This document shows, one piece after another, positions 49,920 to 61,005 of a stretch of DNA of 64,000 nt. The notes below the pieces were generated by a model. The model made no database searches and was not told the DNA's origin. It saw only the letters and a program-made list of their open reading frames with translations. Each line of letters begins with the position of its first letter. Position 1 is the stretch's first letter. A program made the position numbers and the translations under genes. Source of the DNA: Vanessa cardui (taxonomy: Eukaryota > Arthropoda > Insecta > Lepidoptera > Nymphalidae); NCBI RefSeq assembly GCF_905220365.1, contig NC_061129.1, positions 10,788,803-10,852,802 on the forward strand, written 5' to 3'.

Positions 49920-50263
49920 ATTGACTTAAATTAAATTCTGGAAATAACAAAAAATTATTAATTTAAATAAATTCTTAGTGTACAAACAAGGTATGAGGTT
50001 ATATGGAGCACGTAAGGAATTAACCAACTATTATATTTCTATTTAGGAGTTTTTACTTAGTGGCATGTCAAAATATGCTGTACTTATACTTTTATAACTT
50101 AATTATTTTATTATATGTAGTATTTTTGTTACAACTTGTTTTTATTAAATTTATAATTTAAAAATATATTTTCATATATCTGCATGACATTTGTAATGTG
50201 ACATCTGTCACATTTTCATATTTTTAGTATGTTGTCTCAATAATACAACCTGTGTTGCAGAAA

Positions 50264-50286
50264 TATCGATAGTTTGACTATCGATA
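50264..50286. promoter_or_regulatory. Pair of DRE-like TATCGATA sites
   Basis: Two exact TATCGATA octamers (50264-50271 and 50279-50286) lie 345-367 bp upstream of the ASNSD1 start codon. TATCGATA is the DREF-binding element of Drosophila housekeeping promoters (established); function here is inferred from position only. Confidence 0.4.
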
Positions 50287-51389
50287 GTATCGTAATGATC
50301 AATACTATGTTATGCTTGTCTCAAAATTTATATAGTTAAAGTTTATTAACGTATGAATTAATAACATCAAATGCTTAAATATATAAAAATATGAACTAAA
50401 ACTAGTTACTGTATAAATCTTGACCGCGTGGAATGGTGGCAAGAATACTAGCAGCATTTTCTTGTTGAATCGCAATTCCGATTATTTGGGCAAAAAACGA
50501 ATAAACCATGAATTGAGATTTTAAAATATATTGTAACCTATAGTTATATTATAAATCTAACAATCAATCACAATCTGCAAAGAACCGATCAACCGAATTT
50601 GTTGAAATTTAGTTCGAAAAAAGTTTGAAACTTCAAAGAAAGCTACACTACATAGGCTCAAAAATATATGTACAAGAAATATCATGAGACCAATCATGAT
50701 ATTTTTCGAACAAAAAACGTTCATGTTCATCGAAGAAATCGAAGTATTTAAACGTAATATATAAAAAGAATTATTGAACCTTCTCAAATTATCTCAGGTC
50801 TCTTAAATTGATGGACTTAAACGTTTATTCTCTTTCTGTTTTTGTATTTGTGACAAAAACACTTACTTTACAAAACTCAAGTTAGTAAAAAGTATAATAC
50901 ATCAACAAAAAATCATAACATTTTAATATGAATAACAAAATTATTATCATTATATGTCATTCGCATAAAGGACTCATCTAGACGAGATTACCTGAGATGT
51001 TGTCATGTGATGATGCATGTGAAGAACCTCAATAATGAGAATGTTATTCTTTGTTTTAGGATCTAAGGTTATTGGAAAACATATCATGTATGCTTCTCTC
51101 GTAGCTTACCAGAATAATTTAGGTCAACTACTTCCTGGTTTGTCTATTCCCAGTTTATGGATATTTATAATCAAGGCTGCTAATGCCAAAAAAAATAACA
51201 TATATTAATGTGAAATTGGGTATGAAAAAAAATGTTAAAGTACGTTTTTCTTCAATGTTTCTAATTTGGATGTCGATATTTAGAGAAAAACTCAAGAAAT
51301 CATAGTTATTGTGTGTGAAATTTGATTTTTAGACTAGTTTTTACATCTTTTTCGAATTATATTTACACTATACACTGATTATTAACACA

Positions 51390-51540
51390 AAGTCCCCGGC
51401 GCCGCGGCGTAAGCCTTATCCTAACCTCCTGCCGTACCTATATCTCTTTTTATGCTAGAGGTGGGAATGAGTAGTGGGCTTACCGGAGGGAAAGTGATTA
51501 CCACCGTCAATAGACAATACGGTGGTGAAATATAAATTAT
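51390..51540. repeat. GC-rich repeat-like block
   Basis: ccccggcgccgcggcgtaag, gaggtgggaatgagtagtgggc and ttaccaccgtcaatagacaa recall lepidopteran SINE-type sequences. No second copy is present in the window, so the call is tentative. Confidence 0.3.
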
Positions 51541-51633
51541 GATAGTTAATAAAACTTAAAGGTTATATAGAAATATACTTAAAAATTCTGATTTTGAGTC
51601 GTGAAAGCACATTATTACTTTATTATACTAAAT

Positions 51634-52016
51634 TAAAAAGTCGTAATTTTAATCTTGCCATGTAGAATTAAAACACGAGCCGCCATGGTGTGACGTAAGT
51701 ACGGCAAATATGGTCAGTTCAGTGTAAAGTTATCATGTGTTTACAGCTATAGATGTGGTTAAATATCTATCAACTTTAACCTCAAGGATTTACTTTAACA
51801 ATAAATTTAAAAAAATCAAAGTAAATTTTATTTGTACGGATTAAACGATAATTAAATAAAGATTTGTAAAAGCATAATGTTGGTCGTATTTATGAATATG
51901 GACTGTTATTTATACAGGTGCGACATCACCAACATGACTGACAGCTTTTTTTGCGGGAATAACAAGGCTTAAATTTTAATTTCATTTTCGGGCTACAAAA
52001 GATGTTTATTTTGCCA
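51634..52016 (+). repeat. Dispersed repeat, copy A (inverted partner at 59777-60150)
   Basis: The reverse complement of 59777-60150 aligns over the whole length. The stretch from gtcgtatttatgaatatgga through gactgttatttatacaggtg is identical, and atgactgacagc, taaattttaatttcattttc and gatgtttattttgcca are also shared. There is no open frame. It is a non-autonomous element of unknown family. Confidence 0.8.
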
Positions 52017-52718
52017 TTGACGTATAATTTAAGAAGAAATTTCAGTAATATATTTTCTTGTCTAATATTTGCATTGTCACTTCAATATGTACAATTCTTT
52101 AAGTTAATTAAAGCCAAGTTTTCTTATGGTTCTGTAATTTATGTATCAGCCATAAAAAAAAATTCTGACTTTTTATGAGGACATACAAAATTTTGAAGTA
52201 CTATTTTAAACACCGTAGAATCCCCTGCTGCATGTGTGTCATTGAAGGTGGTTTCCGGCTTGCAGGTGCGTTTCCGGCCTTTGAAGAATGAAATTACCTA
52301 CGTTACAATTAAATCAAAGCCCTAAAATATGCCGACCCAGAAATATACATGGGACATGCAAAATTATCAGATTTTTAAAGAAAGTTTGTTGTATTTTTGA
52401 ATATTTTTTTAAACGATAGGATATCTCATCGGTAATTTAAACAATGAATTTAATATTTCATTCGTGATATATCAAACATATTTTTAGGTACTACTAATCG
52501 AATGTAAATTAAAGTCGACAATCGACATCGTATATTTACTGTCATGTTCATCTCTAACTAATTTGACATAGAACAACCGTAATGACAAATGACTTATGAC
52601 ATATAAAACACAAGTTTCTATTTTGATTTGTGTATTAGAGTAATTCCGAATGTTTGTTTGCTAAGTATTGGCTACAGCTTTCTCTAACAATATATTTGCC
52701 TTCAATGAATCAGTAACG

Positions 52719-55700
52719 ATGACTTCACAAGAAAAGCAAGTAGATAATAATGAAGACCCTCCAGCTGACAACACGACTCCGGAGGATACTGAGGAGAATG
52801 ATAAACTAGCGCTAAGTGAATACGTATCTAACCTAGAATCAAGAATAAAACAGAAATCAGAATTGCGAAATCAAAATCTAAACTGCGTCCGACCACCAGA
52901 CAACTACTTTTCTAAACTAGATTCAGGGTTAAAGAAAAATACAACCTTTGTTAAAAAATTAAAGACTTTTAGCGCAACTCAAGTGGATATACTATTGAAA
53001 GATTTAGGAGCTCTTAATCTTACTAAGTATATATCTGAAGTGGCTGCAGCAATTGCGGAAGCAAAACTTAAAATGTCAGATATACCTGCGGCTATTAATC
53101 TTTGTTCTGTTGTACACCAAACGTACGCTGAATTTTCTACTTTCTTTTTTGAAAATTGGCAAAAGATTTTGACATTCAAAGCAACAGATAAAATAATGAA
53201 TTCATCTAAATTGCGTGTCGATTTAAGATTCTATGCAGAATTAATTGCTGTTGGTATATTTACTAATAAAATGGGTCTTCCACTCCTGGGAAATGTTCTT
53301 ACTGTCTTAATCAACATGGATAAAGAAGACCATAATAATATTCCAATACTGCTGTCATTTTGTAAACACTGTGGTGAAGATTATGCTGGACTTATTCCAA
53401 AGAAGATTAAAGATATAGGAGAGGTTAGAATTATTTATTTTATTTCTACAATTAATATTCTACCTTAAAAGTCATTTTATCATATCACATTTTATAGCTA
53501 TTCTATAATTAAAGTTTTTACTCAAAATAAAAAAAATATATCATTAATACTTTTTTTCAGAAATACAATTTACCAATACCAAGAAACACTTTTTTACCAG
53601 CTGAGAAACAAACAGCTGTTAGGTCTCTTCTCAAGGATTATTTTCTATCTCTTACTAAACATCTATTAGCTGAAAGGTCTCAGTTACAAGCTCTTCATGC
53701 AGCTAATCAAAGAACTTTACACACAAGAGGTGAACTATCACAAGAGAGAAAAGACCAGCTAGAGCAACATCAGGTTACTATATCATTGCTTATATTGTTC
53801 AAGTTTACCCTACCTACCCACTGTGGGGTTATATTGTTCAATGTTTACCCTACCTACCCACTGTGGGGCTATATTGTTCAATGTTTACCCTACATTATTG
53901 ACCAATAAATCAAACAGAAATTAATCTTTTAAAATTTGATTATAGTAAAATCTTTGCAGTTAAACTAATTTTTGTATGAATATTGAAAACCATAAAAACT
54001 TTTGAAATGACATGTATAATTATTTATTTACATTTTCGGTGTTATTACTAGAATCATTAATTAAAATGTAAATTGATTCAATTATTATATATCATATATT
54101 ATTATAACACAAGTACGGCTATTAAAATAAATGTATTAAATCTACAGGCAACATATGACAAGTTATTAACAGGTGCACAGAATTTTGCTGAAGTGCTAGG
54201 AGAGGAATTGGGAGAAGCAGGAGAGCCTCCTACTCTTTCACTAATAGTAATTGAGACCCAGGGAACTGTGACTATTGGTGGCAATGAAGAGATTATTATG
54301 CAAGCTGGCACTGATCCTTGGCAGGATGAAGATACTAGAACATTTTATACAAGTCTTCCTGATCTAAAGGTTTTCATGCCTAATTATCAAATGAAAGAGG
54401 TATTCTTTTAACTCATTTATGTTAGACTAGTAGACGCTTGCGGTTTTGCTCGCATTTTAAGGTGTTGATTGTCATGTATCAGGAAAAAAGTAGCCTATGT
54501 CCTTTCTTGCAGTCAAGTTTGCTTCATACCAAATTTCATCATATTTGGTTTATTGGCTTGAAAGTAAAAAAGTGGCAAAACATAAACTTTAGCTTAATGG
54601 TCACAAAGTATTAACCCTTCGGGTGCCTGGTGGGTCTGACAGACCCGTCACTTCAAAAAATCAACGATAACTTTTAAATTTTTGTAGCAAACCCGCTGCA
54701 CTCCCGAGTAGCTTCGCGATACAAACTAACGGCTATTTTGACTACTCTCCCGCTGTCCACAACGTACACCCATCCGAACAACACGCATTTTTTGTGCGCT
54801 CGGGTCTCAGGGACCCGACCAGGCACGCGGCGTAACTTTTAATCTTTAAGCTATTATTTTTGATTTGTCTCTTTAATTTATATTGGGTGGTAAATTATTT
54901 ATGGAAAAAATATTGATGCAGTTATAATGACTGGGCGATTAATAAATGATGAAATTCGCCAAGCTTTAGAGAGAAATTTTGAAGAAAATGAAGATCAGGA
55001 TGTAGTTTTTGATGAAAGTGAAGATGAGTCAGATACATTTCAGATCACAATTCTGATGTTGACAAGGAAGAAGTAAAAGTCTATAACGAACCAAATAACA
55101 GGGATATCATATATACAACCAAACAAAAGTGATTTATATGTCCCAGCCATTAAGTAATTTTGGTCACAGATCAATATATAAAGTCCTTGATTATTATTTC
55201 TGGATTCTCAACACTACTGGCATAAACGCAAAAGTTATTCATATGTTAAACAATTCGGATACTAGAAGGAATTTTATAAAAAAATGGGCATACTGCTCTA
55301 CATCAGACTGAACGACGTAATAGTTGTAAGATGCAAAATCTTATCTTACTCTACGTAAGAGAATCAGCTCTCATTTAGGGAAACCCTCAGAGCCACCACC
55401 CAAAAAACATAATGCTGGTACAAAAAAAGCTTTGTTATGTATGTCCTAACCAAAAAGATCACAAGTAAATACATCTATGTGTCTTGCACAAGTCATATTT
55501 GCTTGGAACACGCAATTTTTGATTGTGAAAATTGTCACATAAATACAGATTAGTTACAAGCAATACCTTTGTTACTTTTATATCAAAATATAAAAGTTTG
55601 TAAGTTGATTAATTACTGCCTTAAATTAATGTAAAGTTTGATTGTTGACCTCAATTAAAAAATTTAATATTGTCGATTTAAACATAAGTGTTTATTTTTA

Positions 55701-58700
55701 TTACGTAAAATTAGAGACTTTTTAATTTTTTTAATATAACTTTGTAGAAGAACTTTAGTTTAATTTTATTTTTCATTCATATAGCTAAACAGCTCTAAAA
55801 TAAATATAAACACATTATTTGGCGTTCTGACTAATAAAATAAGTAAAAAACAAACATTTTGTTACCGGGTCCCACAGACCCACCAGGCACGCCATGTAAG
55901 TTTTACCCACCAGGCACCCGAAGGGTTAATTGTTATCAATGTAACAAACTACTTTTTAAATTGACTATTACTAATGAAATACACTTTCGGCCCTTAATAC
56001 TCCGTTGCTATTTTCAGGCTGTTAAGAGTAAAACCGAAACTGTGACTGAAGAAATGCTTGATGAAGATTTGAAAGAAGATGAACTTAGTGATGGTGAAGA
56101 GCCTCCAGTTGTAGCTGATGTGGAACAGGAGGAAGCACAACCAACCAACGTATCTAACAAGTTTGTTATTTCTTGTTCATAATGTAAAAAATATATATTT
56201 GAAGATTTTATGCATAAATTTAATTATGTTTTTTTTCAGGTATGCGCTTGATGCATTTTTGAATGAATTACCAAACTGTATTAATCGAGAATTAATAGAC
56301 AATGCTGCTGTGGATTTTGTTTTGAATCTCAACACAAAAAATAATAGAAAAAAATTAACTAGGGTTTTGTTCAGTGTAGCTAGAACAAGATTAGATCTAC
56401 TGCCATTTTATTCACGATTTGCAGCTATATTATATCCAGTTCTGCCTGATGTGTGTGTAGATCTTTGCCAAATGTTAAAACAAGATTTTAGGTATCACGT
56501 GAGAAAGAAAGATCAAATAAATATTGAATCAAAGGTCAGTTACGAATTGAAATTACTAATAAAAGTTGCCTCTTTTACTAATTTCTTCTATAATATCAAA
56601 TTATACACTTAATCCAACTAATAAGGAAAAAGATTTCGTTTATAACAAGATATTTGCAACTACATTTATGGATCTTCAAAAGTAACACCTTATTAAATGG
56701 ATAGATACTTAAGTTTTAATTTATTTTCAGATTAAAGTGGTTAGATTTATAGGTGAACTCGTAAAATTTGGACTGTATTCAAAAATTGAAGCATTGTACT
56801 GTCTAAAAGTTTTACTACATGATTTCAAGCATCATCATATTGAAATGGCATGTAATTTGTTGGAAACATGTGGTAGATACTTGTATTGTAACCCTGATAC
56901 ACATCAAAGGACCATGATATACTTACAACAAATGATGAGAAAAAAGGTAAATAGACTGTGACCATAAAAATATCTAAAAATCACATCACATGCATAATAT
57001 ATTTATATCACAAAATGTTTCTAGATTGTTTCAGCTTTAGACTCACGTTATGTTACGCAAATAGAAAATGCATTTTATTATGTTTGCCCTCCTGAAGCAC
57101 CTGCACAACCTAAAGAAGAAGAGCCCCCTATGCATCAATTTATTAGAAAAATTCTTCATGAAGATTTACAAAAGAGCAATGAAGAAAAAATATTAAGACT
57201 TATGCGAAAATTAAACTGGGATGATCCTGAAGTTTCATCTATAGCAATACAGCATTTAGCTGGTGGATGGAGGGTAAGGGCAAGTGCTAGAAGAGCATTA
57301 GCTCGTTTAACTGCTGAATTAGCTGCATGGCAAGAAGCTGTAGCACCTGCCGTGGTTGATACAATACTAGAAGAAATTCGAGTGACAATGGAGGATCCTC
57401 ACCCCAGATACAATCAAAGAAGAATTGCTACTGTCAGATACCTTGGAGAGCTGTATAACTACAAATTGTTAGATTCGCGAGATGTTTTTACTGTTCTATA
57501 CTCCTTTATTACATTTGGTGTAAGCAATGACCATAGCACTATATCTTCATTAGACCCTTCAGATAATGTGTTCAGAATAAGGCTAGTCTGTGCTCTGTTG
57601 GAAACTTGTGGTGCATATTTCAACAGTGGATCAAGCAAGAAAAGACTAGATTACTTTTTAGTATTTTTCCAAAACTATTATTGGTTTAAATGTTCTGATC
57701 CTTATTGGACTGAGGAGAACAAATTTCCTATATATGTCAAATATATATACCAAGAATGTCTGACCAGCCTGAGGCCCAAATTAACTTTGTTTTCTGATTG
57801 GCAACAATGCAAAGATGCAATAGAAGAAATTAGATTGACATTGTATCCAGAATTAGGTGAAGAGGAGCAATGTGATAATGATGATCAAGGAGAAGACAGT
57901 GTTGCTGATGGCTTAAATACTATTATAGAGACAGATGATGAAACTGATAACCCGACAATGCACGAAGAAAGTTCTGATGAAGACCCTGTTACAGAAAACA
58001 CCGGTAACGATGATAATGACGTTCAACCTGATGAAATGGCTATTGAGCCACGACGACCTACGCCTAAACCTGTAAGTTCAATAATTAGTGTTAATTGAAT
58101 GAGTTAGTTACTGAAAATAAATAACAATGTTTTGTTTTTAATTTAGGTTGAGGATGTGGAATTTGAATCTGCATTTGAAAAGATGGTAATGGAAAATATT
58201 GCCGAAAGACAACGTGAGAGTAGACCACAACAAAGAGATATTGCAGTGCCAATGACGTGTCGACAAACGACTAAAAAGACGTACGAACAATTGTTGGTAT
58301 GTTACTAGTCTTCTTTATTGATTCGTTTAGTAGTTTATATAAAAATACAATGAGTACCTTAGTGTATGATGAACCTTGATATTGATATGAATTATGAAAT
58401 TAATTTGTAGGCGGATGCTTAATTGATATTTTTTGGTAGTTGTTAGTGATGATGTTAATATTAGTAATAAGACTAATCAATATAAATATTTTATTAAAAG
58501 ATTTTTTTTGTGTCTGATTGTGTAAATATAGTGTTTCACTACAGGCCCTTAGCTTCAGCGAATGTGGGCCGCGAATTAGACTCTCGCGTGTTTTATAAGT
58601 CGTCGTGTTAAATTTTCAAGTGTTGCCATGACGAATATTATTTTGCGTTATTCGTAAATTTAATATTTTTAATAATTTTAGCAAGGCAAGGAAGGAGTGG

Positions 58701-59107
58701 AATTTGTTTTGATGGTTAGGAAGGGTACCAAACCACAATATAAATCTTTTAATGCCCCGCCCGAACTGGCCAGCAATCTTCAACAACAAGCCCTGGCTGA
58801 CAAGCAAGAAATGGAGAGAGTGAAACGGTTAGTATGTTCATTTGTAGCATACATAATTGTACAGAACAATAGAATACAAAATTAAAATTTACTATTGCTT
58901 GTATGTAAACTTTAACTTTATTTTCATTCCAGTTTAACTTTAAATATATCTGAGAGGCAAGAAGAAGAAGAGTATAGTGCTGAGAGTGGAGGAGGATCTG
59001 GCGGAAGTGGTAACCCTAATAGAGGACAGCATGTTAGACAAAAGTATCAGCATCCGAAAGGAGCTCCAGATGCTGACCTTATATTTGGACCGAAAAAGTT
59101 TAAATAA
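52719..59107 (+). CDS. Upf2: Regulator of nonsense transcripts 2 (UPF2)
   Basis: Core nonsense-mediated decay factor that bridges UPF1 and UPF3 on exon-junction complexes. Ten exons encode 1,113 residues: 52719-53423, 53561-53773, 54148-54399, 56018-56160, 56240-56534, 56731-56946, 57025-58071, 58147-58296, 58682-58827 and 58933-59107, all in phase. MIF4G-1 (residues about 58-260) starts RPPDNYFSKLDSGLKKNTTFVKKLK; MIF4G-2 (about 430-605) has DAFLNELPNCINRELID, RLDLLPFYSRF, FRYHVRKKDQINIESK and HHHIEMACNLLETCGRYL; MIF4G-3 (about 640-820, exon 7) has NQRRIATVRYLGELYNY and FRIRLVCALLETCGAYF. A long acidic run follows, then the C-terminal UPF1-binding region (FEKMVMENIAERQRES, VRQKYQHPKGAPDADLIF). 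An ATG at 52651 opens a very short upstream frame. A piggyBac relic occupies intron 3. An AATAAA overlaps the stop codon. Confidence 0.97.
53792..53893 (+). repeat. 40-bp tandem repeat in UPF2 intron 2
   Basis: About 2.6 copies of a 40-bp unit beginning atattgttcaatgtttaccc and ending cactgtggggct (53792-53830, 53831-53870, 53871-53893). Copies are nearly identical, so the array is young or recently homogenised. Confidence 0.85.
54430..54610 (+). repeat. Transposon 3'-end fragment, copy 2
   Basis: This aligns with the reverse complement of 10985-11195: gttgattgtcatgtatcagg, cctatgtcctttcttg, tcaagtttgcttcataccaa and atttcatca. The piggyBac-type element at 54615 starts directly at its right edge, so it probably inserted into or next to this older repeat. 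Confidence 0.6.
54615..55925 (+). mobile_element. Decayed, internally deleted piggyBac-type transposon
   Basis: A 1,311-bp element between two TTAA sites (54611-54614 and 55926-55929), the hallmark piggyBac target. Perfect 21-bp terminal inverted repeats occupy 54615-54635 (cccttcgggtgcctggtggg...) and 55905-55925. A gggtc-n-gaccc/accaggcacg motif recurs inside each end (54800-54830, 55866-55892). Remains of a transposase are present: an acidic 49-residue N-terminus (54927-55076, ending in a stop), and a C-terminal cysteine-rich piece (55433-55514) split by a stop and frameshift. Full-length piggyBac elements are about 2.4 kb with a roughly 600-residue transposase, so most of the catalytic core is gone. 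It lies within UPF2 intron 3, in the gene's direction. Confidence 0.9.
54927..55514 (+). pseudogene. piggyBac-type transposase relic
   Basis: The intact-looking start MTGRLINDEIRQALERNFEE continues into an acidic stretch and stops after 49 codons. Scattered later fragments are out of frame. Near the end CYVCPNQKDHK is followed by a stop, and in the next frame by CTSHICLEHA; together these recall the Cys-rich C-terminal DNA-binding domain of piggyBac transposases. The DDD catalytic core is not visible, so the gene is dead. Confidence 0.75.
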
Positions 59108-59317
59108 AATGGATTTTTTTAAAAATATGTATCTCATTTATTATTTACTTATATAGAATTTGTAATGTAATAGTCCGGCAACAGTTGTAGTATGATTTTC
59201 TTTCATGATTAAATTTTATATAATTAAAAATTTGCAATTTGTATTATTTATTAAATCTGTATATGATTAATATTGGCGTTCTCTTTCTCTCATTAGTTAG
59301 TTACCTAGTGTTACCTA

Positions 59318-59404
59318 GTTCTGTCTGAAGGTTGAGAGAGCCAGTGTAATTACAGGCACAAGGGACATGATATTTAGCTGTCAAGATGGATCATTGGCAT
59401 CGAC
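59318..59404 (+). repeat. SINE fragment (Metulj-like)
   Basis: gttgagagagccagtgtaat, tacaggcacaagggacatga and catcattggcat-type sequence match, as far as I recall, a tRNA-derived SINE widespread in nymphalid butterflies. Only one fragment is present, so the family call rests on memory. Confidence 0.45.
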
Positions 59405-59776
59405 AATTTAACATTGTATCTCAAGCAATGGTTGAAGCATCTGCGACTAGACAGTGCACCGGATATGGAATATGAGATCTTCGGCTGTCTGATATTTTTC
59501 CTCTCCGTAAACCAAAACAAAATCACCCAAATTTACTGAGCCCAACAGGCGTTATTTTGATATTTCTAATGATTTTTGAGGAATAATTACAAAATTTAGT
59601 TTCTTGCCAACATGGATAAGTTTTTATAACAACTTTCATGTGACTTTCTAAAGTTAGGATGGTTTGCCATAAAAAGGACGTCGAGATAGAAGATGATTCT
59701 GATTCCTTGCTCTTGTGTTTAAAATATTACTTCAAAATGTTGTATATCCAAATAAAAAGCAACAACAAATATATTT

Positions 59777-60150
59777 TGGCAAAATAAACATCATTTATTG
59801 CCCGAAAATGAAATTAAAATTTAAACCTTTCTATTCCCGCAAATAACGCTGTCAGTCATTTTGATGACGTCACACCTGTATAAATAACAGTCCATATTCA
59901 TAAATACGACCGGCATTTTGCATTTACAAATCCGGTTTGCATTTTAATAAATAAATACTTACAAATAAAGTGCACTTTGGTTTTGAAATTTAATTTTAAA
60001 GTAAATCCTTGAAGTTAAAGTTGACATAGTTTAGCTGTTAATAACTTAACACTGAAGTGACCGCATTTGCCGCTCTTACGTCACACGATGGCGACTTGTA
60101 TTTTCTACGTGTGGTCACGTGAGATGTAGATTAAAAATTGCGACTTTTAT
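59777..60150 (-). repeat. Dispersed repeat, copy B (inverted partner of 51634-52016)
   Basis: Reverse-complement homologue of copy A over about 375 bp, in opposite orientation 7.8 kb away. The two copies flank UPF2. Divergence is moderate, strongest in the part corresponding to 51700-51880. Confidence 0.8.
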
Positions 60151-60434
60151 TGGTTAGGGTAGCAAACATTTTTGGAGCCCTATTCAGGTCAAACTTGAGT
60201 TTGTTCTTGTAGACTAGTTGTAGAAAAATCTGAACGCTTTCGCAATTTGCTGGCGAATACTTATTTTATCCCATATAGTTTTAGGATGGTCACGAGTTTA
60301 AACAACGATATTCTTACAGATTCATTTATTAACACTATTTTCACATTCATTTTATCCACTAATTCGTGTTTTACAATACATCCCGTATCTTATATCTTAA
60401 TTTAGCCTCTCATTTTCATTATTTCCAAATTTTT

Positions 60435-60490
60435 ATGGTGTGATGTACGTTTATGAGCTTGGAAGGGCTCGTAAACGTACATCACACCAT
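60435..60490. repeat. 56-nt near-perfect hairpin
   Basis: Arms 60435-60458 and 60467-60490 pair over 24 nt with one mismatch (19 outer pairs perfect, then T:G opposition, then 4 pairs) around an 8-nt loop (ttggaagg). It lies between UPF2 and NUP93, outside any gene. Confidence 0.7.
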
Positions 60491-61005
60491 ACTTGTAATC
60501 GTTCAGGATTTTAAATCAGTTATTAAATTGCATATTTTATTGGGATTTGAAGTGCAGTAAAGATATCTTTATAAAAAATATTTGAATAGAATGCGATTCT
60601 AATTTAATTCTGTATAAAATGGAAATAATAATTTGCTCATGAATTTTTATTTTCTTTTATAGATCAAATATAATTAAGACCAGATGTCTTATTGAATTTT
60701 CAATAATGAATTTCGTTTTTCGGGTGAATTAATTTTATGTGTTAGGCTGCATAGTGAAACATTATTGCTATTTCCATGAAAAATTGTAATGTCAGTTATG
60801 TGACTTATATGTTGTGTCAAACTCAAAATACGATTCGGTTAATCGGCGCGTTTACGAAACTCCCAAACAAAACGCCGAATTATATTTTAAAACAGGGAAT
60901 GCGGGTCCTCGTTAATAAAGTGTCTCTTATAAACAAGTTTTAAAATTATTTTATTTTATCAGTTACTAAATTTTCTGAAACTTCCTGTGCTATAACCTTA
61001 GAATT

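Larger units (their letters stand above)
49920..52718. other. Divergent intergenic region ASNSD1 / UPF2
   Basis: 2.8 kb. It holds a pair of TATCGATA motifs at 50264-50286, a GC-rich repeat-like block at 51390-51540 and one copy of the inverted dispersed repeat at 51634-52016. The 76-codon frame at 50557-50787 has no family signature. Apart from these I see nothing. Confidence 0.6.
59108..61005. other. Intergenic DNA between UPF2 and NUP93
   Basis: 1.9 kb holding a SINE fragment (59318-59404), the inverted dispersed repeat copy B (59777-60150) and a 56-nt hairpin (60435-60490). The last 500 bp precede NUP93 and show no named promoter motif. No coding exon seen. Confidence 0.6.

Noticed and set aside
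50557..50787. Possible upstream microprotein of ASNSD1
   Set aside because: Mammalian ASNSD1 has a conserved prefoldin-like upstream ORF, but this frame shows no prefoldin-like heptads and is about 640 bp away.
55129..55311. 60-codon frame in UPF2 intron 3
   Set aside because: Part of the decayed piggyBac-type transposase region, not an exon.
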